This document shows positions 17,703 to 26,551 of a DNA stretch of 64,000 bases, one piece after another. The position numbers and the translations under genes were made by a program. Origin of the DNA: Verrucomicrobiales bacterium (GTDB lineage Bacteria; Verrucomicrobiota; Verrucomicrobiia; Verrucomicrobiales; V1-33); NCBI GenBank assembly GCA_028293125.1, contig JAQGPJ010000012.1, positions 124,001-188,000 on the forward strand. Reading direction: 5' to 3'. Below the pieces are notes generated by a model. It saw only the letters and a program-made list of their open reading frames with translations, was not told the DNA's origin and ran no database searches. Numbering within the stretch: position 1 is the stretch's first letter; every line of letters starts with the position of its first letter.

Positions 17703-19274
17703 ATGCAGGGGCAATCCATTTCAAAACTGATTATCGCGGCCGTCCTCATAATAGTCGCGGTGTATGTGGTTCTGGACGTGATGACTTCCGGCGGTAATGC
17801 GTTAGGTAAAATTTACGGTTACGTGATGTTCGGGAGCGCGCTCTACGGCTTGATATCCCCCAAGGGTGCTTTTATTTACCTTCTTGTTTTGACAGGATAT
17901 CTTGACATGCTCAAGAGAATCATGATCTTTGACAGCAGGGTTTCGTTGGGGGATCTTTATTATGTGCTCGGTATTGCCCCTGCCACCATGGCCGGGATCC
18001 TCACGAGTGTATGCTATGCGCTGCTACTGGGCAGGCAGAAGGTGGCCAAGGGACAGGTGCTGGAGGGGATATTGGTGATTACGGGCATGGCGACGCTGAT
18101 GGGGATGTCATTGCTGGCGATGGGCCGTTCCGGCCGCGCCCTCGGCGATGTGGTGAACATGGTCTGCTATCTGGCGTTACTGGTGGTTGTGCCTTATCTT
18201 TATAAAACCCCCCGGGACCTTCAAAAGCTTTACCGGCTGATACTGCTGATTTTCATTCCGGCGGCGGTGTACATGATCTATCAATCGATTGTCGGTTTGG
18301 CGGCATGGGAAATGGATTATCTGAAGTCCGGGCTGACGGTTGAAATCCGCCAGCTGCGGGAAGTGAAGTTCCGCAGTTTCGGCACCTTCAACAGCGCGTC
18401 CGCAGCGGCGGTGGTGTTTTCGCTTCTGGCAGTGCTGGCATTGACAGGGCCATGGCGGCGGCGGGACGGGGAGGGGCGTGTGGCCGAAGGATTAGGCTCT
18501 TTCATGAGCGTTTTCTGTTTTCTATTGTTTGCAACGGCGTCTGCGGTCACGATTTCCCGGACCGGCTGGGTTCAGGGTGCCATAGCATTCGGCGCCATGT
18601 TCATGTTCTCCAGCAAACTGAGAACAAACCTGTTTTATCTGATTACCGTGCCTGCTGCTGTTTCAGTTGTCGTATTTGCGTCCTGGATTGTGAAATCCGG
18701 CTGGTTTGATCTGGTTGAAGGTCTGATCCGAAAGTTTGTGAAAGGGGACGTTACTTTACGCACCGTGACTATCAGCACTTTTATCGACCGTTTGATGTCC
18801 TATCAAAAACTGGTTCAGGATGGGGAGCTGTGGACTCCTTTTGGATGGAAGCTGGCGGGAAAAACCCAGTCCCTGTTTGTTCATGATGCCATCTCCGATC
18901 TTCTTATGAAGCTCGGCTACATTCCGTTGGGGACGATTTTCCTGTTTGGAATTTATGCAATGTGGCGTATGCACCGCACTGTGTTGTCGGCCCCTGATCC
19001 GCTCAGCCGCCGGATAGGAGTCACCAGCGCCGCTTTTTTTGTGGGATCCCTTTCCGGCTGTTTGGCAACACCTGCGCAGTTATATATGTTTCCGGCCAAT
19101 TTCCTGATGTGGCTGTTTCCGGCAGTGATCCTCAGCATGGGATATCATCAAAAATTGCAGCAGGCGGCTGCGGCTGCCCCGGCGCCTGGCGAGGGAGCGG
19201 TGGCCCGCAGGACAGTTCGTTCACGCGCGCCACGGCTTCCGTCCCAGCGAATGATTCCTGATACGGCACGGTGA
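17703..19274 (+). CDS. O-antigen polymerase/ligase-like membrane protein
   Basis: The 523-aa protein has roughly 10-12 hydrophobic segments with a larger hydrophilic loop in the second half (FVKGDVTLRTVTISTFIDRL, SYQKLVQDGELWTPFGWKL), the layout of the Wzy/WaaL O-antigen ligase-polymerase superfamily. The loop has the short Arg-rich pattern expected of the periplasmic glycan-binding region. A basic cytoplasmic tail of about 40 residues ends the protein. Composition is more AT-rich than in neighbouring genes over much of its length. Whether it polymerises (Wzy) or ligates (WaaL) cannot be decided; position in the cluster favours Wzy. Confidence 0.78.
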   Translation: MQGQSISKLIIAAVLIIVAVYVVLDVMTSGGNALGKIYGYVMFGSALYGLISPKGAFIYLLVLTGYLDMLKRIMIFDSRVSLGDLYYVLGIAPATMAGILTSVCYALLLGRQKVAKGQVLEGILVITGMATLMGMSLLAMGRSGRALGDVVNMVCYLALLVVVPYLYKTPRDLQKLYRLILLIFIPAAVYMIYQSIVGLAAWEMDYLKSGLTVEIRQLREVKFRSFGTFNSASAAAVVFSLLAVLALTGPWRRRDGEGRVAEGLGSFMSVFCFLLFATASAVTISRTGWVQGAIAFGAMFMFSSKLRTNLFYLITVPAAVSVVVFASWIVKSGWFDLVEGLIRKFVKGDVTLRTVTISTFIDRLMSYQKLVQDGELWTPFGWKLAGKTQSLFVHDAISDLLMKLGYIPLGTIFLFGIYAMWRMHRTVLSAPDPLSRRIGVTSAAFFVGSLSGCLATPAQLYMFPANFLMWLFPAVILSMGYHQKLQQAAAAAPAPGEGAVARRTVRSRAPRLPSQRMIPDTAR

Positions 19275-19501
19275 GCCCCTGCGGTTCGTGCTTTTAAGGA
19301 GGATCCGGAAAAAGCGGGTGCTCGGACAAGCGTGCCATTGCCAACCGCAGGTAAATCCGACGGGACAGCACCGCAGGGTGAAATTTCTGAAAACTTAAAT
19401 CAAATGCGGCCGCCTTGGGGAGGCATTCCGGCCCAACTCCCCTTGTCATTCGAGAAGGACACTCCGATGGCGCAATAAACATCGATTCCAAACTTTGATT
19501 T

Positions 19502-20449
19502 ATGAAATCCGCCCTCGTTACCGGAGCCAATGGCCAGGATGGCATTCTGCTGAGCCGGTATCTCCTGACACTGGGATACAAAGTTTATGGCACTGTGCGC
19601 GGAAAGGACCGGGAAGTGGAGAGGGGCGTGCAGCGGCATGTGATCACAGAAGCCACGCTGACTGTCTGGGAGGAACTGATGGCCCAAGTGACTCCTGATG
19701 AGATTTACCTGCTGGGAGCCGACAGCTTTGCGGGCATGCCGCTGAATGGCGTGTCCGAGATGCTGGAAAGCAATGTGATGCTGATGGCGCATCAGCTGGA
19801 GGCAGCTTCGCGCTCAGTGCCGGGAGCACGCGTGTTCGCTGCAGGCAGCGCGGCGGTTTTCGGGGATCCAAGCTCCCTGCCGCAGACGGAGACGACTCCC
19901 CGTCTGCCAACCTCCCTGTATGGATCCTGCAAGGCGCTGCTGCATCCTCTGGCGGATCTTGGCCGGCGCAGCGGGCAGTTTGTCTCCATTGGGATGCTTT
20001 TCAACCACGAGAGCCTCCTGCGTCCTGAGCGTTTTGTGACCCGTAAAATCACCTCCACTGCTGCGCGGATCGCAGCCGGTTCCACGGAAAAACTGAAGCT
20101 GGGTAATCTGGATGTGGTGCGGGACTGGGGGCATGCCGAGGATTACGTGAAGGCCATGCACCTTATTCTGCAGGCCGGGGAGGCGGATGACTGGGTGATC
20201 GCCACCGGGGAGGGGCATACCGTCCGGGAGTTCTGCCAGATGGTTTTTGAATCTCTGGGACTGAATTACTTGGACCACGTTCTGTCAGTGCCGGAATTCT
20301 GGCGCCCTGCGGAGAAGGTGCCGCTGATCGGGGATTCCAGCCGTCTCATGACACGGCTTGGGTGGCGGCGGGAGAAAAGTTTCACGGCTCTGATGGAGGA
20401 GATGGTGGCGCATGATGTGCAGCTGGCCCGCTCCGGCCATGGGATCTGA
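19502..20449 (+). CDS. GDP-mannose 4,6-dehydratase family protein lacking the catalytic Glu
   Basis: The 315-aa protein is clearly of the Gmd family: TGANGQDGILLSRYLL, TPDEIYLLGADSF, the diagnostic GMLFNHESLLRPERFVTRKI, LGNLDVVRDWGHAEDYVKAM, VIATGEGHTVREF and FWRPAEKVPLIGDSSRL. Tyr140 and Lys144 (SLYGSCK) are kept. However, the Gmd motif Thr-Ser-Glu before (L/M)(Y/F)G is here Ser116-Ala117-Ala118 in AAGSAAVFG, so the Glu that acts at C5 in dehydration is missing, and AAQSHV is replaced by GADSFA. It is also shorter than typical Gmd (about 340-370 aa). It may therefore be a GDP-sugar (GDP-heptose) reductase or epimerase rather than a dehydratase. Confidence 0.85.
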   Translation: MKSALVTGANGQDGILLSRYLLTLGYKVYGTVRGKDREVERGVQRHVITEATLTVWEELMAQVTPDEIYLLGADSFAGMPLNGVSEMLESNVMLMAHQLEAASRSVPGARVFAAGSAAVFGDPSSLPQTETTPRLPTSLYGSCKALLHPLADLGRRSGQFVSIGMLFNHESLLRPERFVTRKITSTAARIAAGSTEKLKLGNLDVVRDWGHAEDYVKAMHLILQAGEADDWVIATGEGHTVREFCQMVFESLGLNYLDHVLSVPEFWRPAEKVPLIGDSSRLMTRLGWRREKSFTALMEEMVAHDVQLARSGHGI

Positions 20450-20476
20450 TTTTCAAAAACGGAACCGGAACCAGGA

Positions 20477-20788
20477 GTGAAATTGAAAGCCCTGTTGAAA
20501 AAGTGGGGCCTGAGCGCGCTGCGGGCAGTGTGCGGCGTGAATCTGGTGGACCAGCGCACCGGCGAGAAGCTGGGGCGGGTGGTGGTGGTGCGCTGGCGGG
20601 GACGGCTGATGATGATCGGTTTTGACGGGGCGGCGGTTTATCCGCATTTCATGCCGCAGACCCGCGAGACCTATTGGGGACAGGAGCTCGGGTTCTCCAC
20701 CCATCCCCCCCCGGATTTTCCCCATGTTGCAAACGGCCATCGTCCTCATCACCCATCAGAGTCCGCCGGAAGTGGCGGCCATGGCTGA
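20477..20788 (+). CDS. Small hypothetical protein
   Basis: A 103-codon frame starting at GTG 20477, 27 nt after the Gmd-like gene, preceded by CCAGGA. The product has a basic N-terminus (KLKALLKKWG), then NLVDQRTGEKLGRVVVVRWRG and YPHFMPQTRETYWGQELGF; codon usage is like that of neighbouring genes. Its last 22 codons overlap the start of the next gene in a different frame, so the annotated C-terminus may be run-on after a lesion or the overlap may be genuine. No family is recognised. It may be a small polysaccharide-locus protein. Confidence 0.5.
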   Translation: MKLKALLKKWGLSALRAVCGVNLVDQRTGEKLGRVVVVRWRGRLMMIGFDGAAVYPHFMPQTRETYWGQELGFSTHPPPDFPHVANGHRPHHPSESAGSGGHG

Positions 20789-21473
20789 AACGTGGCAGCG
20801 ACTGAATCCCGGAGCCCGCGTGCACATCGCCTATGGCGGCACGCGGGAGCGGTTCGCGGAACTCGGTTGGCTGGATCGCACGTTCATTGACGACCCCCGG
20901 CTCCGGACCCGGGACCATCAGCGGGACCGGCAATCCTACTTGGGCCTGATGCGGGAGGTGGCGGTGGATCTGCAGCCGCTGCGGCTAGACCGCGTCCTCA
21001 TGGCCGAGTGCGATGTCATGCCGCTGCGGGCGGGCCTTGTGGATTATCTGGAGAAACGCCGGCGGGAGGAGGGCGCCGATCTGCTGGGACCGCGCATCCG
21101 GCGGGTGGATGGAACCGGACATCCCCACTATTTGGCCCATCAATCCCATCCGGCCTTTGGTCGGTGGCTGGCACAGTCCGCAAGAGCGGAGAAGGGGACC
21201 GTTCTCATGATGGTGGGCTGTCTGACTTGGTGGACTTGGAAGGCTTTTTCGGCGGTGTCGGAGACGGTTGAACCGATGCCGGTTTACTTGGAGCTGGCCA
21301 TTCCCACGGCGGCGCATCAGTTGGGATTCCGTGTTCGTGAACTCACGGAGCTGAACGGGTTTCTTCAGCCACTGGGCGAGATGCAGCCGCACTTGGCGGC
21401 ATGGCAGGCCGCCGGCCACTGGGTGGCGCATCCATGCAAGAAAATTTGGAGGCAGAACAACAGCCCAACCTGA
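20724..21473 (+). CDS. Hypothetical protein, possibly glycosyltransferase-like
   Basis: A 249-aa protein from ATG 20724 (an upstream in-frame start at 20622 lies inside the previous gene). It starts TAIVLITHQSPPEVAAMAET, a beta-alpha start like that of GT-A enzymes, and contains RVLMAECDVMPLRAG, where ECD could act as a D-x-D-like metal site. Downstream are LLGPRIRRVDGTG and a Trp-rich segment LTWWTWKAF. It is the last gene of the polysaccharide locus and is followed by a strong terminator. The enzymatic role is a guess from position and the N-terminal pattern. Confidence 0.68.
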   Translation: MLQTAIVLITHQSPPEVAAMAETWQRLNPGARVHIAYGGTRERFAELGWLDRTFIDDPRLRTRDHQRDRQSYLGLMREVAVDLQPLRLDRVLMAECDVMPLRAGLVDYLEKRRREEGADLLGPRIRRVDGTGHPHYLAHQSHPAFGRWLAQSARAEKGTVLMMVGCLTWWTWKAFSAVSETVEPMPVYLELAIPTAAHQLGFRVRELTELNGFLQPLGEMQPHLAAWQAAGHWVAHPCKKIWRQNNSPT

Positions 21474-21526
21474 TTCCTCCGACCGCCGCTGCCGGGTGAA
21501 ACCGGTCATGATCTTCCTGCATTTTC

Positions 21527-21560
21527 AAAGCCTGTCCGGTTCGCCGGATGGGCTTTTTTT
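21527..21560 (+). terminator. Intrinsic terminator at the end of the polysaccharide locus
   Basis: AAGCCTGTCCGG and CCGGATGGGCTT pair over 12 bp (two G-U pairs) around a TTCG tetraloop, followed by seven T. It lies 54 nt after the last gene of the locus. Confidence 0.88.
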
Positions 21561-21601
21561 ATTGACCCGGCGGGTCCGGATAAATTGTTAGGTGCCGGAG
21601 G

Positions 21602-21898
21602 TCAGGCCGTGCGGGTCAGCTGCCAGAAATAAAAACTGCTGGCGGTGATGAGGATGAGGCCGAGCGACGCGGCATTCATCCGGGGGCGGAGCGGGAGCCG
21701 GGCGGCGGAGTGGAAAAGGAGCATGGTCGAGCCGAGGGCCACCATGCTGTGCAGGATGAGGCTGAGGGTGTTGGCATTGAATCCCTTTCGGCAGGCGCAG
21801 CCGAAGGCCTGCACCACCCAGCCTTGGTGAAACCGGCTGTAAAGGCTGCCGAAAACCGTAGGCAGCACCACAGCGAGGGCAATGGGCAGTTGAGTCAT
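21602..21898 (-). CDS. Small membrane protein, unknown function
   Basis: A 98-aa protein on the minus strand beginning MTQLPIALAVVLPTVFGSLY and ending in SLGLILITASSFYFWQLTRT, with about three hydrophobic segments. ATG 21898 is chosen over an upstream start (22057) because the extra 53 residues are low-complexity and Pro-rich. It is isolated between the terminator of the polysaccharide locus and the DUF1501 gene. No family is recognised. The stretch 21899-22145 upstream of it holds no other gene and probably contains the divergent promoters. Confidence 0.55.
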   Translation of the reverse strand: MTQLPIALAVVLPTVFGSLYSRFHQGWVVQAFGCACRKGFNANTLSLILHSMVALGSTMLLFHSAARLPLRPRMNAASLGLILITASSFYFWQLTRTA

Positions 21899-22145
21899 GG
21901 AGAGGGAACGGCCAAGGGTTGAATGAGTCCCGGGTTTGTCAGGTTCATGGGGCGTGGACGGATAAGGTATTGCCCGATGGGGTGACAATGCTCCATCCTC
22001 TCCCTTGGGAAAGGGCCAATGTATGCCGAGCACCCAAGCGTTCCCCACCATCGGCATGGGTGTGAAAAGAGGGCTCCGACGATTAGGCGAAAGGAAAAAG
22101 AAACGATGAAAACCGGAGGGTCATGGCGTATTTTGCCGGCAGGCC

Positions 22146-23606
22146 ATGAATTCCATTCTCTCCTCCTCTGCTTTTTCCCGCCGCCGGTTTTTCCAGCGGC
22201 TGGGGGGCGGATTTGGGGCCGTGGCCTTGGAGGGCATGCTGCGCCAGGAGGCCCAGGCCATGAGCCGGGCACCCGTGGATCCCCTGGCTCCCTTTGGGCC
22301 CCGGGTGCCGGATTTCCTCCCCAGGGCGAAGTCTGTGATTTTCCTTTTCATGGTGGGCGGGCCGTCGCCGGTGGACACTTTTGATTACAAGCCGGCCCTC
22401 CGGAAGCTTCACGGGCAGCCATTGCCGGACAGCATTCGGAAATCCTTGGACGCCGGGAAATATGCCAATGTCACCCATGGGTGCAAAAACGAGCTGCTGG
22501 GCAGTCCCTACGGCTGGAAACAGCACGGCCAGTCCGGCATGTGGGTCAGCGATCTGTTTCCCCATCTGGCGGAGCAGGTGGATGAGCTATGCTTCATCCA
22601 CTCCATGCAGTCGGACTCCAACAACCACGCGCCCTCCAGCTATCAGCTGCATACGGGGGACATTCGGGCCGGCAAAGCCAGTCTCGGATCGTGGACAACC
22701 TATGGCCTGGGCACACTGAACCAGGACCTGCCGGGCTATGTGGTGCTCTATGATGCCGGCCCGCTGGGAGGGGCGGCGAACTACTCGAATGGATTTCTGC
22801 CGGCGGCGTATCAGGCCACCCGGCTGCGGGATCAGGGCACGCCGGTCATGGATCTGCTTCCGCCTGAGGAATTTGCGCCCGGACAGCGGGACTCGCTGGA
22901 TCTGCTGCGCACCCTGAATCTGGAGCACCGCCGGAGCCGGGCGGGATTGACGGAGCTGGACGCGCGCATTGCCAGCTATGAGCTGGCCTGGCGCATGCAG
23001 TCGGCGGCGCTGGAGGCCGGCGGACTGGAAAAGGAGCCGGAGGGCGTGCGGCGGGACTACGGGCTGGAGCATCAGGATGAGCGCACCCGCAATTTCGGAC
23101 GCAAGTGCCTGCTGGCCCGCCGGTTGGTGGAGCGCGGTGTGCGTTTTGTGCAGGTCTATGACATGCCGGACAAGGATGGATGGGATGCTCATGCCCAACT
23201 GACGGAAAACCACACCCCCCGCGCCCGCTGGACCGATCAGCCGGCGGCGGCGCTGGTGAAGGATCTCAAACAAAGCGGCCTGCTGGACGAAACCCTGGTG
23301 GTCTGGGCCGGGGAGTTCGGTCGCACGCCCCTGATGCAGGGTGATTCGGGCCGGAACCACAACTCCGCCGGCTTCACCATCTGGATGGCCGGCGGCGGTG
23401 TGAAGGCCGGACGGCGGATTGGGATGACGGATGAGGTGGGCTACGAGGCGGTGGAGCGCCCCATTCCCGTGCATGACCTGCACGCCACCATCCTGCATGC
23501 GCTGGGACTGGACCACAGCACGCTCTTTTTTGATTCCAATGGCCGTCAGGAACGTCTGACAGGCGTGGCCGGCCAGGCAGCGGTTGTCCCGGAGGTGTTC
23601 GCATGA
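22146..23606 (+). CDS. DUF1501 domain-containing protein, Tat-exported
   Basis: The 486-aa protein begins with a twin-arginine signal (SRRRFFQRLGGGFGAVALEG) and has the DUF1501 pattern: FLFMVGGPSPVDTFDYKP, SMQSDSNNHAPSSYQLHTG, VWAGEFGRTPLMQGDSGRNH and VHDLHATILHALGLDH. The fold is related to sulfatase/alkaline phosphatase enzymes. The family is abundant in Planctomycetes and Verrucomicrobia and almost always pairs with DUF1549/DUF1553 proteins; its substrate is not established. Its stop overlaps the next start (ATGA), so the pair is translationally coupled. Confidence 0.93.
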   Translation: MNSILSSSAFSRRRFFQRLGGGFGAVALEGMLRQEAQAMSRAPVDPLAPFGPRVPDFLPRAKSVIFLFMVGGPSPVDTFDYKPALRKLHGQPLPDSIRKSLDAGKYANVTHGCKNELLGSPYGWKQHGQSGMWVSDLFPHLAEQVDELCFIHSMQSDSNNHAPSSYQLHTGDIRAGKASLGSWTTYGLGTLNQDLPGYVVLYDAGPLGGAANYSNGFLPAAYQATRLRDQGTPVMDLLPPEEFAPGQRDSLDLLRTLNLEHRRSRAGLTELDARIASYELAWRMQSAALEAGGLEKEPEGVRRDYGLEHQDERTRNFGRKCLLARRLVERGVRFVQVYDMPDKDGWDAHAQLTENHTPRARWTDQPAAALVKDLKQSGLLDETLVVWAGEFGRTPLMQGDSGRNHNSAGFTIWMAGGGVKAGRRIGMTDEVGYEAVERPIPVHDLHATILHALGLDHSTLFFDSNGRQERLTGVAGQAAVVPEVFA

Positions 23607-25543
23607 GTGCGGGAATCCGAAGCTATCTTCAGCGGATGGCAGCACTCGTCCTTACGATGGGAGCCGCAGCCGTGGAAAGCGGCGTCAGCCGGGCGGATGA
23701 TGAACTGGCGTCAGCCGCACCGGATCTGGTGGGCGACGCCTGGTCGGACACCCGGAATCCTGTTGTCAAAGCCTTTCACGGACAGCGGCTGAATCTGTGG
23801 TCCCTGCAGCCGGTGCACGCGGTGAGTCCGCCGGAGGACAATGCAGGCGGCTGGGCGGTGACGGAGCTGGACCGCTTCACGGCGCAGTGGCTGAAGTCGC
23901 AGAGCATCCCGCTGCCGGCGGCGGCGGAGTCACAGACTTTGGGCCGGAGGTTGTTTTTTGATCTGACGGGCCTGCCTCCGGCGATGGAGCGGTTGCAACA
24001 GTTCACCGCCGCTGCGGAACGCGATGGATTGGACGCCGCCGCCAATGCCCTGACGGAGGAACTGCTGGCCTCGCCGCGCTTTGGGGAGCACTTTGCCCGC
24101 ATGTGGCTGGATGTGGTCCGCTACAGCGACAGCAACGGCTTTGACTGGGATGAGTTCCGGCCCCAGGCGTTTCATTTCCGCGATTATGTGGTGCGTTCCT
24201 TCAACGCGGACAAACCGTATGACCGCTTCCTGACGGAGCAGCTGGCTGGCGATGAGCTGGCGGCCCCGGACATGCCGGAATCCGAAGCCGGGGAACTGCG
24301 GACCGCCACCGGGTATCTGCGCTGCGGTCCTTGGGACAACTCCGCCGCTCTTTTCAACGAGCAGGGCCGCGCACGCGCGGAGATGCTGGCGGATCTGACC
24401 GAGACCACCGGCAGCGCCTTTCTGGGACTGACCCTCAGCTGCTGCCGCTGCCATGACCACAAGTATGATCCTCTGACCCAGGAGGACCACTACCGGTTGC
24501 GGGCGTTTTTTGCGGGGGTGAAATTCACGGACGGTTTTCAAGCGGGGGATGAGGTGAAGGACATTCCCGTGATCCGCGTGCTTCAGCAGGGGGATCCACG
24601 ATCGGAAAAAGGGGCGGTGGTGCCGGGGTTTCTGTCTGTCCGTGATCCGAATGCCGCCGATATCCCCGCGCCGCCCAATCCTGAAAGCTCCGGTCGCCGG
24701 CTGGCCTTGGCGCGCTGGATCACCGCGCCGGAGAATCCCTTCACGGACCGGGTGATGGTCAACCGCCTCTGGCAGCAGCTGATGGACCATCCGCTGGTGG
24801 CCACGCCGAACGATTTCGGACTTGCCGGCGCGGCTCCGCAGGATCCGGCGCTGCTGGACTGGCTGGCCGGGGAATTCCGACGCGGAGGGCGGTCCGTCAA
24901 ATGCATGGTCCGGCTGATCACGCGCAGCGCCACCTACCGTCAGGCACCGGGCCAAGCCCCGGCCTCCTTTGCCCTACGGCAGCCCCGGCGTCTGACCGCA
25001 GAGCAGCTGCGGGACAGTCTGCTGGCGGTGTCCGGTCTGCTTACGGCCAAAGCCGATGGCCCGGCGGTGTGGCCGGATCTGCCGCAGGAGCTGATTCTGG
25101 CCAATCCCGCCTTCCTTGACGACAATAAGGAGAAAACCAAGGGTTGGTATCCCTCTCCCGCCGCTGAACAGGAAGCCCGCAGCCTGTTTCTCATTCAGAA
25201 ACGGAATACCCGGGTGCCTTTTCTGGAGACTTTCGATTTGCCGGACAACTCCACCTCCTGCGCCCGGCGCGGTATCTCCACCGTCTCGCCGCAGGCGCTC
25301 GCCCTGCTCAACGGACCGCTCATGATGCGGGCCGCGGGGGCGCTGGCGGTCAAAGCCGGGGAAATGGGGGGCGGGGATTCCGCAGCCCCGGCAGCCCGGA
25401 TCGCGGCGGCATGGCGGCTGGCCCTTCAGCGTCCGCCAACGGAGGCTGAGCAGTCCGCCGCTGCCGTTTTCCTGAAAAGCCGCACCCTGACGGAGCTCTG
25501 CCGCGTGATCCTGAATCTGAATGAATTTCTCTACGTGGACTAA
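23603..25543 (+). CDS. DUF1549/DUF1553 domain-containing protein
   Basis: The 646-aa exported protein has an N-terminal signal-like segment, then DUF1549 (LGRRLFFDLTGLPPAMERL, WLDVVRYSDSNGFDWDEF, CCRCHDHKYDPLTQEDHYRL) and DUF1553 (FTDRVMVNRLWQQLM, LLDWLAGEFRRGG, PRRLTAEQLRDSLLAVSG, TFDLPDNSTSCARR). Many homologues also carry an N-terminal cytochrome-c-like domain or a LamG domain; no CxxCH haem motif is seen here, so this is a short form. Partner of the DUF1501 protein, with which it overlaps by 4 nt. The biochemical role of the pair is unknown. Confidence 0.93.
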   Translation: MSAGIRSYLQRMAALVLTMGAAAVESGVSRADDELASAAPDLVGDAWSDTRNPVVKAFHGQRLNLWSLQPVHAVSPPEDNAGGWAVTELDRFTAQWLKSQSIPLPAAAESQTLGRRLFFDLTGLPPAMERLQQFTAAAERDGLDAAANALTEELLASPRFGEHFARMWLDVVRYSDSNGFDWDEFRPQAFHFRDYVVRSFNADKPYDRFLTEQLAGDELAAPDMPESEAGELRTATGYLRCGPWDNSAALFNEQGRARAEMLADLTETTGSAFLGLTLSCCRCHDHKYDPLTQEDHYRLRAFFAGVKFTDGFQAGDEVKDIPVIRVLQQGDPRSEKGAVVPGFLSVRDPNAADIPAPPNPESSGRRLALARWITAPENPFTDRVMVNRLWQQLMDHPLVATPNDFGLAGAAPQDPALLDWLAGEFRRGGRSVKCMVRLITRSATYRQAPGQAPASFALRQPRRLTAEQLRDSLLAVSGLLTAKADGPAVWPDLPQELILANPAFLDDNKEKTKGWYPSPAAEQEARSLFLIQKRNTRVPFLETFDLPDNSTSCARRGISTVSPQALALLNGPLMMRAAGALAVKAGEMGGGDSAAPAARIAAAWRLALQRPPTEAEQSAAAVFLKSRTLTELCRVILNLNEFLYVD

Positions 25544-25571
25544 ACCGTGGCGGAAGCCCCGCGCACCCGAT

Positions 25572-25600
25572 AAGCCGTGCCAATTCACAGGCTTTTTTTT
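25572..25600 (+). terminator. Intrinsic terminator after the DUF1501/DUF1549 operon
   Basis: AAGCCGTG pairs with CACAGGCTT with a single bulged A, around a CCAATT loop, followed by eight T; 28 nt after the stop codon. Confidence 0.7.
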
Positions 25601-25670
25601 GGGGGGTGGGATGAAGCTTTTAAGGTAAAAATACAGTTGCCGGAAATCACCGCCGGGAACTAGTTGCCGG

Positions 25671-26399
25671 ATGTTCGAGAACGCCATCAAAGTCAACGAG
25701 TTCAACCCTTCTCGAAGTGGAATTTTCTTCAACGCCTCCTACATCATCCGCCGCACCATCTCGGAGGCGCTCCGCACGAACGCCGCGTTTTTGAAAGGCA
25801 AAGTTCTGGACTACGGCTGCGGCAGCCGGCCCTACGAGCACTTCTTCACGGAGGCCACCCAGTATATCGGCGGGGACATTGAGAGCGGCGGGCATCCGGC
25901 GGACCGGAAGAAGGCGGATATCTATTTCGAGGAGATGAAGGTGCCGCTGCCGGACAGGGAACTGGACGGCGTTCTGGCGTCCGAGGTGCTGGAGCATCTT
26001 TTTGATCTGCCGGGCTGTCTGCATGAATTCCACCGCCTTCTCAAGCCCGGCGGGCGGGTATTGGTCACCTGTCCCTTTGTCTGGCCGCTGCATGAGCAGC
26101 CTTATGACTTCGCCCGCTATACCTCCTATGCGCTCAAGTCGGAGTTTGAGAAAGCCGGCTTCCGGCTGGTGAAGCAGGAGCGGCTGGGGACGCCGATTGA
26201 GGTTTTGGGGCAAATGTATCTGGCTGACCTGCTGCCGGAGTTTTCGATCGTCCGCAAAATCCCCGTGCTGAGGACCTTTGTGCCCATGCTCGTGCTGGGA
26301 GGCATCAGCGGCTTCTGCCGGCTGGGAGCCCGGTTCTCGGATCTCAAAAGGGAGCGCAAGCTCTACCTGACCAATCTGGTGCTGGCGGAGAAAATTTAA
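25671..26399 (+). CDS. Class I SAM-dependent methyltransferase (Methyltransf_11-like)
   Basis: The 242-aa protein has SAM motif I VLDYGCGSRPYEHFF (about residue 45), acidic loop GGDIESGG, motif DGVLASEVLEHLFDLPG and post-motif LKPGGRVLVTCPFVWPLHEQ, followed by YDFARYTSYALKSEFEKAGF. This arrangement is usual in methyltransferases found in polysaccharide and secondary-metabolite clusters, although this one stands alone after the DUF1501 operon. The substrate is unknown. ATG 25671 is preceded by GCCGG, with no strong ribosome-binding site. Confidence 0.88.
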   Translation: MFENAIKVNEFNPSRSGIFFNASYIIRRTISEALRTNAAFLKGKVLDYGCGSRPYEHFFTEATQYIGGDIESGGHPADRKKADIYFEEMKVPLPDRELDGVLASEVLEHLFDLPGCLHEFHRLLKPGGRVLVTCPFVWPLHEQPYDFARYTSYALKSEFEKAGFRLVKQERLGTPIEVLGQMYLADLLPEFSIVRKIPVLRTFVPMLVLGGISGFCRLGARFSDLKRERKLYLTNLVLAEKI

Positions 26400-26551
26400 C
26401 CGGATGTCCCGCATCCGGCGGGCAGGGCGGTGCAGGCTTTTGGACCGCCTGTCCGGCAGACCCTCGAGTGACCGGTCCAACGGCGGCAGCCGGCATGGTG
26501 GCAGCTTCCCTTCCAAGGGTGGAAGCCCGCATCCGGACGGCAGTCCGCCGC

